Part shown: positions 33,012 through 41,818 of the stretch, in pieces | Layout of the letters: the number at the start of each line of letters is the position of its first letter | Position numbering within the stretch: position 1 is the first letter of the stretch | Source of the DNA: Azoarcus sp. KH32C | GTDB lineage: Bacteria; Pseudomonadota; Gammaproteobacteria; Burkholderiales; Rhodocyclaceae | Direction: 5' to 3' | NCBI RefSeq assembly: GCF_000349945.1 | Contig: NC_020516.1 | Coordinates: 3,906,001-3,970,000 of the forward strand | DNA: 64,000 nucleotides | Translations under genes and position numbers: made by a program | The notes under the pieces: model-generated | Databases searched by the model: none | What the model saw: only the letters and a program-made list of their open reading frames with translations | What the model was told of the DNA's origin: nothing

Positions 33012-34946
33012 TCAGGAACGAACCCGACCGAGCACGAAGCCGACTGCCTGCTCGAGGTCCATTTCGGTGGTATCGAGGAGTTCGGCGTCGGGCAACTTCT
33101 GCAGGGGAGCCACGGGCCGGGCGGCATCGCGCGCGTCCCGCTCATGGAGATCCTTCAGGAGGTTTTCCATGTTAGCAGCCATTCCCTTTTCCATCAACTG
33201 CTTATAGCGACGTTCCGCGCGCGCCTCGGCAGTCGCCGTCAGGAAGATCTTCGTGGCCGCATCGGGGAAGACCACCGAGCCCATGTCGCGCCCCTCCGCA
33301 ACAAGGCCGGGCGCGATGCGGTAGTCGCGCTGACGGTCCAGCAGCGCCGCCCTCACGGCAGGCAAGGCGGCCACGCGCGAAGCGCCGGACGAGCATGCCT
33401 CGGTCCGGATCTCGTCGCTGACATCGTCGCCGGAGAGCAGAACGCGCCCGCCCTCGAACGACGCCGGCAGCGACGCGGCGATCTCGGCAACCGCCTGATC
33501 GTCCTCAAGCGACACCCCGGCACGCATCGCGGCAAGTGCGACGATGCGATACAGCGAGCCGCTGTCGAGGCATTGGTAGCCGAGCGCCTCGGCAACACGC
33601 GCGGCCACCGAGCCCTTACCCGACGCCGACGGCCCGTCGATCGCGATGACCGGCACGGGCCGCGCGATCTCGGCGAAGCGCTCAAAATAGGTCGGGAAGG
33701 TCTTGTTCACGCACTTCGGATCGTTGATGCGCACGCGGCAACCGCCGAGCGCGACGAGCGAGAAACACATCGCCATGCGATGATCGTCGTAGGTGTCGAT
33801 CGCGGCCGCCCTGAGCACCGCGGGCGGCGTGACGACGAGATAATCGGCGCCCTCCTCGACCACGGCACCCACTTTGCGCAGTTCGGTCGCCATCGCGGCG
33901 ATGCGGTCGGTCTCCTTGACGCGCCAGCTCGCGATGTTGCGCAGACGGCAAGGCCCATCCGCGAAAAGGGCTGCGACCGCGAGCGTCATCGCCGCATCGG
34001 GAATGTGGTTCAGATCGAGATCGAAAGCCTTCAGCCGCCCGCTCTCGGGCGCGCGCGCCTCAATCCAGTTGTCACCCATTTCGATGCGCGCACCGAGCGT
34101 CGCCAGGGCTTCGGCGAAGCGCACGTCGCCTTGAATACTCGTACTGCCGACCCCTTCGACGCGCACCGGCCCGCCGCCGATGGCTCCGGCCGCAAGGAAA
34201 TACGATGCCGACGAGGCATCGCCTTCCACAAAGATCACGCCGGGACTGCGATAACGTACGCCGCCGGGAACCACGAAACGCTCCCAGCCTTCGCGCCGAA
34301 CCTCGACGCCGAAGCGCGCCATCAGGTCGAGCGTGATCGCGATGTAGGGCTTCGAAATCAGTTCCCCGACCACTTCGACGGTCGACTCCACGCCCGTCAG
34401 CGGCAGCGCCATCAGCAAGGCCGTCAGGAACTGGCTCGATACGTCGCCTCGTACGCGCACGACGCCGCCCGAGCGGATCGTCGCCGGGCGGATATGCAGC
34501 GGCGGGAAGCCTTCGTTCGCCAGGTAATCGACGCCCGCACCGAGTTGGCGCAACCCATCGACGAGATCGCCGATCGGCCGCTCGTGCATGCGCGGTACGC
34601 CCGACAGACGGTATTCGCCACCCGAGAGCGCGAGCGCGGCGGTCAGGGGACGGAACGCCGTCCCTGCATTGCCGAGGAAGAGGTCGGCCGACTTGACCGG
34701 AAACGGACCGCCCACGCCGGTGACGCGGTAATTGTCGGTGTCGCCATCGCGCGACCACGCAACCCCGAGCGCGCGCAAGGCGTCAAGCATCCGCTCGACG
34801 TCGTCGGACGCGAGGAGGTCGCGAATGTCGGTTTCGCCTTCGGCGAGCGCAGCCAGCAGAAGGGTGCGATTGGAGATGCTCTTCGAACCCGGCAGGCGCA
34901 CCTGCCCGCTCGCCCCGAGCATCGGCGGGAGATCGAGAAATTCCAT
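33012..34946 (-). CDS. aroA-cmk: Fused EPSP synthase and cytidylate kinase (AroA-Cmk)
   Basis: One 644-residue frame covers two enzymes. Residues 1 to about 428 are AroA (3-phosphoshikimate 1-carboxyvinyltransferase; VRLPGSKSISNRTLLLAAL, LFLGNAGTAFRPL, KESDRIAA-type KETDRIAAMATELRK). Residues from about 431 are Cmk (P-loop IAIDGPSASGKGSVAARV, LDSGSLYR, GRDMGSVVFPDA), which phosphorylates CMP and dCMP. The link is short and no stop or frameshift is seen. Neighbouring genes in other proteobacteria, they are joined here, as annotated in several betaproteobacteria. tyrA ends 2 nt upstream. Confidence 0.93.
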   Translation of the reverse strand: MEFLDLPPMLGASGQVRLPGSKSISNRTLLLAALAEGETDIRDLLASDDVERMLDALRALGVAWSRDGDTDNYRVTGVGGPFPVKSADLFLGNAGTAFRPLTAALALSGGEYRLSGVPRMHERPIGDLVDGLRQLGAGVDYLANEGFPPLHIRPATIRSGGVVRVRGDVSSQFLTALLMALPLTGVESTVEVVGELISKPYIAITLDLMARFGVEVRREGWERFVVPGGVRYRSPGVIFVEGDASSASYFLAAGAIGGGPVRVEGVGSTSIQGDVRFAEALATLGARIEMGDNWIEARAPESGRLKAFDLDLNHIPDAAMTLAVAALFADGPCRLRNIASWRVKETDRIAAMATELRKVGAVVEEGADYLVVTPPAVLRAAAIDTYDDHRMAMCFSLVALGGCRVRINDPKCVNKTFPTYFERFAEIARPVPVIAIDGPSASGKGSVAARVAEALGYQCLDSGSLYRIVALAAMRAGVSLEDDQAVAEIAASLPASFEGGRVLLSGDDVSDEIRTEACSSGASRVAALPAVRAALLDRQRDYRIAPGLVAEGRDMGSVVFPDAATKIFLTATAEARAERRYKQLMEKGMAANMENLLKDLHERDARDAARPVAPLQKLPDAELLDTTEMDLEQAVGFVLGRVRS

Positions 34947-34948
34947 GT

Positions 34949-35851
34949 TTACTCCGACCTGGAAACTGAATTGGCGGAATTGGCGAACTGTTCGGCCCAA
35001 GCGTTGCGCGCGGCGCGCGCCTCGGCAAAAAGTTGCTCGAGGCGGCTAGCGTCGCCAGCAAGCAGCAGCGCGCGCAGGTATGCAAGTTCCGCGAGGTACT
35101 GGTCGAGTTCGGCCAGCAGCGCCTGGCGGTTTGCAATGCAGATGTCGCGCCACATTTCCGGGTGGCTGCCGGCAATACGCGTGAAGTCGCGGAATCCGCT
35201 GGCTGCGAAACCGAAGAGCTGCTCGGCATTGGCCCGTCCGGCCAGGTCGTGGACCAGTCCGAACGCCAGCAAATGCGGCAGATGGCTGACCGCGGCGAAC
35301 ACGCGGTCGTGATCCTGCGGCGGCATCTCGCTGATCATCGCACCGCAGGCCGCCCAGGCTTCACGCACTCGCAGGATGGCCTCGGGCTCGTTCTCGGGCA
35401 ACGGGGTGATCACGACCTTGCGGTTTTCGTACAAGGACGCGAACGCAGCATCGACGCCGCTCTTCTCCGCACCGGCGATCGGATGGGCAGGAACCGTATG
35501 GGTCAGATGATTGGGAAGATGACGATAGATCGCCTCGATCACGTCGCGCTTGGTGCTGCCGGCGTCGGTGACGACAGTGCCCGGCGCAAGATGAGGCGCC
35601 ATTGCCGCCATCACCGATTCCATCTGGCCGACAGGCGGAGCCAGCAGAACGAAATCTGCGCCATCGGCGGCACTCGCCCAATCGGAGCAGTATTCGTCGA
35701 TGACGCCCAGTTCGACGGCACGGGCGAGCGAGGTTCCGCTACGGCCGATTCCGACAATGCGTTCGACCAAGCCCGCACGCCGCAGCGCCAACGCGAACGA
35801 GCCGCCGATCAGCCCCACGCCGCACACTACCAGTCTCTTGATTACAGCCAT
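34949..35851 (-). CDS. tyrA: Prephenate dehydrogenase
   Basis: A 300-residue NAD(P)-dependent enzyme of tyrosine synthesis (TyrA/PDH). The Rossmann motif is VVCGVGLIGGSFALALRRAG; active-site regions TDAGSTKRDVIEA, HPIAGAEKSGVDAA and SHLPHLLAFGLV are present. It could also accept arogenate. The 109 nt between pheA and this gene hold no hisC, which occupies this place in P. aeruginosa and many relatives. Confidence 0.93.
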   Translation of the reverse strand: MAVIKRLVVCGVGLIGGSFALALRRAGLVERIVGIGRSGTSLARAVELGVIDEYCSDWASAADGADFVLLAPPVGQMESVMAAMAPHLAPGTVVTDAGSTKRDVIEAIYRHLPNHLTHTVPAHPIAGAEKSGVDAAFASLYENRKVVITPLPENEPEAILRVREAWAACGAMISEMPPQDHDRVFAAVSHLPHLLAFGLVHDLAGRANAEQLFGFAASGFRDFTRIAGSHPEMWRDICIANRQALLAELDQYLAELAYLRALLLAGDASRLEQLFAEARAARNAWAEQFANSANSVSRSE

Positions 35852-35960
35852 TCAGAGCATCATCCATTCAGGCGAGCAGCTGTCGCGGCGCAGCGTCGCC
35901 GCGCGCCCTGTGCCGATTCCACAATCCCGCAACCCTTCCGGCACCCGGGCCGGCATCGAC

Positions 35961-37025
35961 TCAGATGACGGCGACGGGATAAGACCCGAGGATCTTCACA
36001 AAGGCTGCCCGGTCGTTGAGTTCCTTGAGCGCAGCGGCGACCTCTGGATCTTCGCGGTGGCCCTCGATGTCGACATAGAACACGTATTCCCACAACCCGC
36101 CGCGCGCCGGACGCGACTGCAGCTTGGTCATATCGACTCCATGCCGCGCCAACGGTTCGAGCAGCATGTGCATCGCCCCCGGCCGGTTGGGTGCCGAACA
36201 CACCAACGAAGTCTTGTCGCGGCCGGACGGCCCCGCATCATGACGGGCGATCACCAGGAAGCGCGTCGTATTGTTCGGATCGTCCTCGATGTTCTTGGCC
36301 AGCACGTTCAGGCCGTAAAGTTCGCCGGCCGCTTCGCCCGCAATCGCGCACGATTCCGCATCCTCGGAGGCCAGGCGCGCCGCTTCGGCATTGCTCGCGA
36401 CCGGTACGCGCGACAGATGAGCGAGATTGCGGTTGAGCCACTCGTGGCACTGCGCGAGCGACTGGGCATGCGAGTACAGGCGTTTTGCCGCCCCGATGCC
36501 TTCGGACTTCGACAGCAGGTGCTGATGGATGCGCAGCTTGACCTCGCCGCAGATCATCAGCGGGTTTGCGAGCAAGAGATCCAGCGTGCCGCCGACGGCC
36601 CCCTCGGTGGAATTCTCCACCGGCACGACGCCATAGTCGGCATTGCCCGCCTCGACCTCGCGGAATACATCGTCGATCGCGGCGGTCGGCACCAGCGTCG
36701 GCGCCGAGCCGAAATGCTTGCGTGACGCGCTCTCGGAGAAGGTCCCGGCCGGCCCTAGATACGCGACCTTGAGCGGGTGTTCAAGCGCCAGACACGCCGA
36801 CATGATCTCGCGGAAGATGCGCTGCACGGCCACATCCGGCAACGGACCGGGGTTCGCTTCACCCAGACGGCGCAACACCTGCGCCTCGCGCTCCGGGCGG
36901 TACAGGTTCCCGCGCTTGACCTCGCCGATACGCTTGGCGCACTGCGCCCGTTCGGCGAGACGAGCGAGGATCTCCTCGTCCAGATGATCGATCTTCTTTC
37001 TCAGGTTCAGCAGTTCGTCGCTCAT
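35961..37025 (-). CDS. pheA: Chorismate mutase / prephenate dehydratase (P-protein)
   Basis: A 354-residue bifunctional enzyme: AroQ-type chorismate mutase (residues 1 to about 88, LRKKIDHLDEEILARLAERA), prephenate dehydratase (about 92-270, YLGPAGTFSESAS and the catalytic Thr in EDDPNNTTRFLVI), and a C-terminal ACT domain (NRPGAMHMLLEPLARHGVDMTKLQSRP) that gives feedback inhibition by Phe. ATG 37025 is 26 nt after serC. Confidence 0.95.
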   Translation of the reverse strand: MSDELLNLRKKIDHLDEEILARLAERAQCAKRIGEVKRGNLYRPEREAQVLRRLGEANPGPLPDVAVQRIFREIMSACLALEHPLKVAYLGPAGTFSESASRKHFGSAPTLVPTAAIDDVFREVEAGNADYGVVPVENSTEGAVGGTLDLLLANPLMICGEVKLRIHQHLLSKSEGIGAAKRLYSHAQSLAQCHEWLNRNLAHLSRVPVASNAEAARLASEDAESCAIAGEAAGELYGLNVLAKNIEDDPNNTTRFLVIARHDAGPSGRDKTSLVCSAPNRPGAMHMLLEPLARHGVDMTKLQSRPARGGLWEYVFYVDIEGHREDPEVAAALKELNDRAAFVKILGSYPVAVI

Positions 37026-37051
37026 GCTCGCCCCATTTCCCGTAACCAGAT

Positions 37052-38155
37052 TCAGCCGTGCCGCCTGGCGAAGTCCTGCATGAACTCGACCAGAGCGCGC
37101 ACGCCGGCAATCGGCATCGCATTGTAGATGGACGCACGCATGCCGCCGACCGACTTGTGTCCCTTGAGTTGCGTCAGACCTGCCGCCTTCGCCTCGGCCA
37201 GGAAGGCATCGTTCAGCGCCTCGCTGCGCAACAGGAAGGGAATATTCATGCGCGAACGGCTCGCCACCGCCACGCGATTCTCGTAAAAGTCGCTGTCGTC
37301 GAGGAAGCGATAGAGCAGATCGGCCTTTTCGATGTTCTGCGCCTCGATCCCCGCGAGCCCGCCCTGCGCCTTCAGCCACTGGAAGACCAAGCCCGCAATA
37401 TAGATCGCGTAGGTCGGCGGCGTGTTCAGCATCGAACCGTTGTCGGCCATCACCTTGTAGTCCATGACCGCCGGCGTCATGGGATGAGCGTGACCGATGA
37501 GATCCTCCCGCACGATGACGATCACCAGTCCCGACGGCCCCACGTTCTTCTGCGCGCCCGCGTAGATCAGGCCGTAGCGGCTAACATCGATCGAGCGCGA
37601 CAGGATGTGCGAGGACATATCCGCCACCAGGGGCGCACGCGTCGCGGGCAGAGCGGCCTCGTCGCCCAGTTCAACGCCATGGATCGTCTCGTTCGTGCAC
37701 AGATGCACATACGCCGCATTGTCGTCGAGCGACAGTTCATCCTGACGCAGCAGGCGTGTAAAGCCTTCCGCCTCGACACTGCCCGCGAGCCGGATGCTTC
37801 CACCCAGACCGGACGCCGCCAGATGCTGAGCTTCCTTGTAGGCCTTCTTGGACCAGCTTCCGGTCACCAGGTAGTCGGCAACACCGCCGCCCAGCAGGTT
37901 CATCGGAATCTGCGCAAACTGCTGCGTCGCCCCGCCCTGAAGAAAGAGCACCCGATAGTTCGACGGGATCCCAAGGAGTTCGCGCAAATCGGCTTCGGCC
38001 CGGCCGATGATTTCGCCGAACTCCTTGCCGCGATGGCTCATTTCCATGACGCCGCAGCCGGCACCGTGCCAATCGAGCATCTCCTCGGCAGCCTGGCGCA
38101 ACACCGCCTCGGGCAGAGCAGCCGGACCGGCACTGAAATTGAACACGCGCGTCAT
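37052..38155 (-). CDS. serC: Phosphoserine aminotransferase
   Basis: A 367-residue PLP aminotransferase converting 3-phosphohydroxypyruvate to phosphoserine (and serving pyridoxine synthesis). It begins MTRVFNFSAGPAALPEAVL; the PLP lysine lies in IYAGAQKNVGPSGLV. It is 27 nt after gyrA, start of the aromatic/serine amino-acid cluster. Confidence 0.96.
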   Translation of the reverse strand: MTRVFNFSAGPAALPEAVLRQAAEEMLDWHGAGCGVMEMSHRGKEFGEIIGRAEADLRELLGIPSNYRVLFLQGGATQQFAQIPMNLLGGGVADYLVTGSWSKKAYKEAQHLAASGLGGSIRLAGSVEAEGFTRLLRQDELSLDDNAAYVHLCTNETIHGVELGDEAALPATRAPLVADMSSHILSRSIDVSRYGLIYAGAQKNVGPSGLVIVIVREDLIGHAHPMTPAVMDYKVMADNGSMLNTPPTYAIYIAGLVFQWLKAQGGLAGIEAQNIEKADLLYRFLDDSDFYENRVAVASRSRMNIPFLLRSEALNDAFLAEAKAAGLTQLKGHKSVGGMRASIYNAMPIAGVRALVEFMQDFARRHG

Positions 38156-38182
38156 GTGCGAAAGCCCTCCATCAAATCCAAA

Positions 38183-40795
38183 TCATTCCGCTGCGGACGT
38201 ATCCGCTTCGCCCGTCACATCGGCGTCGATCGCCTCATCCGCCGCGCCGACGGACTCCTCGGGCTCGGACTCGGCCACCTTCTCGATGCTCGCAAGCGAA
38301 TCGGTTTCGTCGAGGTTGATCAGCGTGACGCCCTGCGTCGCCCGGCCCAGCTCGCGGATGTCCTGCACCTTCGTGCGGATCAGCACACCGCCGGTCGAGA
38401 TCAGCATCACTTCGTCGCTCTCCTCGACGAGGCATGCGCCGACGAGCTTGCCGTTACGCTCGGAAGTCTGAATGGCGATCATCCCCTTCGTGCCGCGACC
38501 ATGTCGAGTGTACTCCGCGACCGGCGTGCGCTTGCCATAGCCGTTCTCGGTCGCAGTCAGCACGCTCAGATCCTCGCTCTTCGAGACCAGCATCGCGATC
38601 ACGCGTTGGCCATCCTCGAGCGTCATGCCGCGCACGCCACGCGCCTCACGCCCCATCGGACGCACGTCGCCCTCATGGAAGCGCACCGCCTTGCCGGCAT
38701 CGGAGAACAGCATGACGTCGCTGTCGCCGTTGGTGATCGCGACGCCAATCAGGCGATCGCCGTCATCGAGGCTCGCAGCGATGATGCCGGCCTTGCGTGG
38801 ATTGGCGAACGCCGTCAGCGAGGTCTTCTTGACCGTCCCCTCGGCAGTGGCCATGAAGACGAAATGATCGTCGTCGAAGGCCTGCACCGGTAGCACGGCG
38901 TTGATCTTCTCGCCCTCGACGAGCGGGAAGAGATTGACGATCGGACGGCCGCGCGAGTTGCGCGTCCCTTCCGGCACTTCATACACTTTCAGCCAATAGA
39001 CGCGTCCACGACTCGAGAAGCACAGGATGTAGTCGTGGGTGTTCGCGACGAAGAGGCGGTCGATGAAGTCGTCGTCCTTCATGCCCGTCGCCTGCTTGCC
39101 GCGGCCGCCGCGGCGCTGGGCGCGGTAATCGGCCAGCGGCTGGCGCTTGAAGTAGCCGCCGTGAGACAGCGTGACGACCATGTCTTCCGGCGCGATCAGA
39201 TCCTCGATGTTGATCTCGCCGGTATTCAGCACGATCTCCGAACGACGCGGATCGCCGAACTGCATGCGGATCGCGCCGAGCTCCTCGACGATGATCGCGG
39301 TGATTCGCTCGGGCCGTGCGAGGATGTCCAGCAGGTCGGTGATGACATCCATCACCTCGCGGTACTCGGCGACGATCTTGTCCTGTTCGAGACCAGTCAG
39401 GCGCTGCAGGCGCAGCTCCAGGATCGCTTGTGCCTGAACGTCGGACAGCCGGTAGCCGTTCGCCGACAGGCCGAACTCCTCGGCCAGCCCTTCCGGACGG
39501 TAGCTGCCCGCCATCGCCCGGGCGAGCATCTCCTCGACCAGCGTCGAGCGCCAGACGCGCGCCATCAGCTCGCGCTTCGCGTCCGACGGCGTCGGAGCCG
39601 CCTTGATCAGCGCGATGATCTCGTCGACGTTCGACAGCGCCACCGCCAGACCTTCGAGGATGTGCCCACGCTCGCGCGCCTTGCGCAGTTCGAAGATGGT
39701 GCGCCGCGTGATGACTTCGCGCCGGTGCGACAGGAAGCACTCGAGCATCTGCTTGAGGTTCAGCGTGCGCGGCTTGCCGTCGACCAGCGCCACCATGTTC
39801 ATGCCGAACGTGTCCTGCAGCTGCGTCTGCTTGAACAAGTTGTTCAGCACCACCTCGGGCACTTCATTGCGCTTCAGCTCGATCACGACGCGCATGCCGG
39901 ACTTGTCCGACTCGTCGCGGATCTCGCTGATGCCTTCGATCTTCTTCTCATTGACGAGCTCGGCGATGCGTTCGAGCAGCGTCCGCTTGTTCACCTGGTA
40001 GGGCAGCTCATCGACGATGATCGCCTGGCGGTTGCCCTTTTCGAGATCCTCGAAATGGGTCCGCGCGCGCATCACGACCCGCCCGCGACCGGTGCGATAG
40101 CCGTCATGCACACCCGACAGCCCGTAGATCAGGCCGGCGGTCGGGAAGTCCGGCGCCTGCACGATACGGATCAGCTCTTCGATGCTGACTTCCGGATCCT
40201 CAAGCACCTTCAGGCAGGCATCAAGCACCTCGCCGAGATTGTGCGGCGGAATGTTCGTCGCCATGCCAACGGCGATGCCGGACGAACCGTTGATCAGCAG
40301 GTTCGGGATGCGTGCCGGCAGGACCAGCGGCTCTTTTTCCGAACCGTCATAGTTCGGCCCGAAGTCGACCGTTTCCTTCTCGATGTCGGCAAGCAGTTCA
40401 TGGCCGATGCGGGCCATGCGGATTTCGGTGTATCGCATCGCCGCGGCGTTGTCGCCGTCGACCGAGCCGAAGTTCCCCTGCCCGTCGACCAGCATGTAGC
40501 GCAGCGAAAAATCCTGCGCCATGCGGACGATGGTGTCGTATACAGCGGAATCGCCGTGCGGGTGATACTTACCGATGACGTCGCCGACAATACGCGCCGA
40601 CTTCTTGTACGCCTTGTTCCAGTCGTTCGACAGTTCGTGCATCGCGTATAACACGCGGCGATGCACCGGCTTCAGACCATCTCGAGCGTCGGGCAGCGCA
40701 CGCCCGACGATCACGCTCATCGCGTAGTCCAGATAGGAGTGCCGCATCTCGTCTTCGAGACTGATGGGCAGTGTTTCCTTGGCAAACGGAGTCAT
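38183..40795 (-). CDS. gyrA: DNA gyrase subunit A
   Basis: An 870-residue GyrA. The catalytic Tyr122 is in AAMRYTEIRMA and the quinolone-resistance region reads GDSAVYDT with Ser83 and Asp87, the sensitive form. The C-terminal beta-pinwheel has the GyrA box-type repeats (QRRGGRGKQATG). The acidic tail ends ADVTGEADTSAAE. It is divergent from the ompA-like gene; the 219-bp gap contains both promoters. Confidence 0.97.
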   Translation of the reverse strand: MTPFAKETLPISLEDEMRHSYLDYAMSVIVGRALPDARDGLKPVHRRVLYAMHELSNDWNKAYKKSARIVGDVIGKYHPHGDSAVYDTIVRMAQDFSLRYMLVDGQGNFGSVDGDNAAAMRYTEIRMARIGHELLADIEKETVDFGPNYDGSEKEPLVLPARIPNLLINGSSGIAVGMATNIPPHNLGEVLDACLKVLEDPEVSIEELIRIVQAPDFPTAGLIYGLSGVHDGYRTGRGRVVMRARTHFEDLEKGNRQAIIVDELPYQVNKRTLLERIAELVNEKKIEGISEIRDESDKSGMRVVIELKRNEVPEVVLNNLFKQTQLQDTFGMNMVALVDGKPRTLNLKQMLECFLSHRREVITRRTIFELRKARERGHILEGLAVALSNVDEIIALIKAAPTPSDAKRELMARVWRSTLVEEMLARAMAGSYRPEGLAEEFGLSANGYRLSDVQAQAILELRLQRLTGLEQDKIVAEYREVMDVITDLLDILARPERITAIIVEELGAIRMQFGDPRRSEIVLNTGEINIEDLIAPEDMVVTLSHGGYFKRQPLADYRAQRRGGRGKQATGMKDDDFIDRLFVANTHDYILCFSSRGRVYWLKVYEVPEGTRNSRGRPIVNLFPLVEGEKINAVLPVQAFDDDHFVFMATAEGTVKKTSLTAFANPRKAGIIAASLDDGDRLIGVAITNGDSDVMLFSDAGKAVRFHEGDVRPMGREARGVRGMTLEDGQRVIAMLVSKSEDLSVLTATENGYGKRTPVAEYTRHGRGTKGMIAIQTSERNGKLVGACLVEESDEVMLISTGGVLIRTKVQDIRELGRATQGVTLINLDETDSLASIEKVAESEPEESVGAADEAIDADVTGEADTSAAE

Positions 40796-40918
40796 TTCGC
40801 GGCGGCGGCAATGGCCGCATGGTCAAAAGCTTGGAATCTTACCATGCGCCGACGTCCGACCGCCCCTGATACAGCCCCCACGACCCGACGCCTGGAGCCG
40901 CGCACCCGCTGCGCATCG

Positions 40919-40947
40919 TTGGCGGGTTGCGCCCCTTATGCTTAAAT
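40919..40947 (+). promoter_or_regulatory. Candidate promoter of the first ompA-like gene
   Basis: TTGGCG, 17 bp, TTAAAT (40942-40947) match sigma-70 at four of six positions each, about 70 nt before the ATG. The gap 40796-41014 shows no other better plus-strand promoter, and no coding sequence. Confidence 0.4.
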
Positions 40948-41014
40948 TGCGCCGCCAACAAACGCCCGAGCCATCGGGCAATACAAATCGAATCGCAATT
41001 TCAGTGGAGGACTC

Positions 41015-41755
41015 ATGAACCTTACGACGCTCCTGCGCCCGGCCGCCCTCGGCGCAGCGCTGTTCGCGGCCAGCTTCGCTGCCCAAGCCCAGATCAAGGA
41101 CGTTATCGTCGACGGCAAGGGTGAAATCCCCTACGCCGTCGATGGCCGCAACGTCGTTGCGCGCAGCGGCGCCGGCCTGTGCTGGCGTACCGGCTATTGG
41201 ACCCCGGCCGCTGCCGGCACGGCCATGGCCGGCAAGCTCCCGGTGGGCTGCGAGTGCGACAGCGACATCGTCGCAAAGGACAAGTGCGCACCGGCCGCTG
41301 CCGCTCCGACCGCAGCCCCCGCGCCGGCCCCGGCAGCCCCTGCCGCCGCCGCGCCGGCCGCTCCCGCTCCGACCGCGAAGAAGATCACCCTGTCGTCGAA
41401 GGCTCTGTTCGGATTCAATAAGGCCGTCCTGACGCCGCAGGGCAAGGCCGCGATCGACCGTGAAGTCCTCGCGCGTCTGCGCGAAGTCGGTCCGCTGCAA
41501 TTGGTCACCGTCTCCGGCCATACCGACCGTCTCGGCTCCCAGCAATACAACCAGGCTCTCTCCGAGCGCCGTGCCAAAGCCGTCAAGGACTACCTCGTGA
41601 CCAAGGGCGTGCCTGCGGACAAGATCGACGTCATCGGATACGGCAAGACCCAGCCGGTGCCCGGCGTCAAGTGCGACGACAAACTCGGCCGCAAGAAACT
41701 GATCGAATGCCTCGAACCGCATCGTCGCGTCGAGGTGGAAATCAAGGCCAGCTGA
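41015..41755 (+). CDS. OmpA-family protein (copy 1)
   Basis: A 246-residue envelope protein: signal peptide (ending FAAQAQ), a Cys-containing N-terminal segment (VVARSGAGLCWRTGYW, LPVGCECDSD), an Ala/Pro linker, and a C-terminal OmpA domain (SGHTDRLGSQQYNQALSERR) that binds peptidoglycan. It lacks an eight-stranded OmpA barrel. The SD GGAGG precedes ATG 41015. It is a close paralogue of the gene at 43238, sharing near-identical N-terminal and OmpA motifs. Confidence 0.9.
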   Translation: MNLTTLLRPAALGAALFAASFAAQAQIKDVIVDGKGEIPYAVDGRNVVARSGAGLCWRTGYWTPAAAGTAMAGKLPVGCECDSDIVAKDKCAPAAAAPTAAPAPAPAAPAAAAPAAPAPTAKKITLSSKALFGFNKAVLTPQGKAAIDREVLARLREVGPLQLVTVSGHTDRLGSQQYNQALSERRAKAVKDYLVTKGVPADKIDVIGYGKTQPVPGVKCDDKLGRKKLIECLEPHRRVEVEIKAS

Positions 41756-41776
41756 ACGGCACGATAGTTTCACCGG

Positions 41777-41797
41777 ACCCCGCGGAAGCGGGGTTTT
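41777..41797 (+). terminator. Terminator after ompA-like copy 1
   Basis: ACCCCGC-GGAA-GCGGGGTTTTT, a short GC stem with a GGAA tetraloop and U tract, 22 nt past the stop and just before the SD of the amidohydrolase gene. Confidence 0.85.
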
Positions 41798-41818
41798 TGC
41801 TTTCAGGAGCAAGCCACC

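Noticed and set aside
34949..35000. Extension of AroA-Cmk to a start at 35000
   Set aside because: The added residues overlap the tyrA end; ATG 34946 begins at the conserved AroA N-terminus.
32949..35312. A 787-codon plus-strand frame opposite aroA-cmk and tyrA
   Set aside because: Antisense to conserved genes; the protein is Arg/His-rich with no motif, typical of GC-rich shadows.
35852..35960. Possible leader peptide or attenuator before tyrA
   Set aside because: The short frame near 35860 has no Tyr/Phe run and there is no terminator stem with a U tract, only GC-rich inverted sequence.
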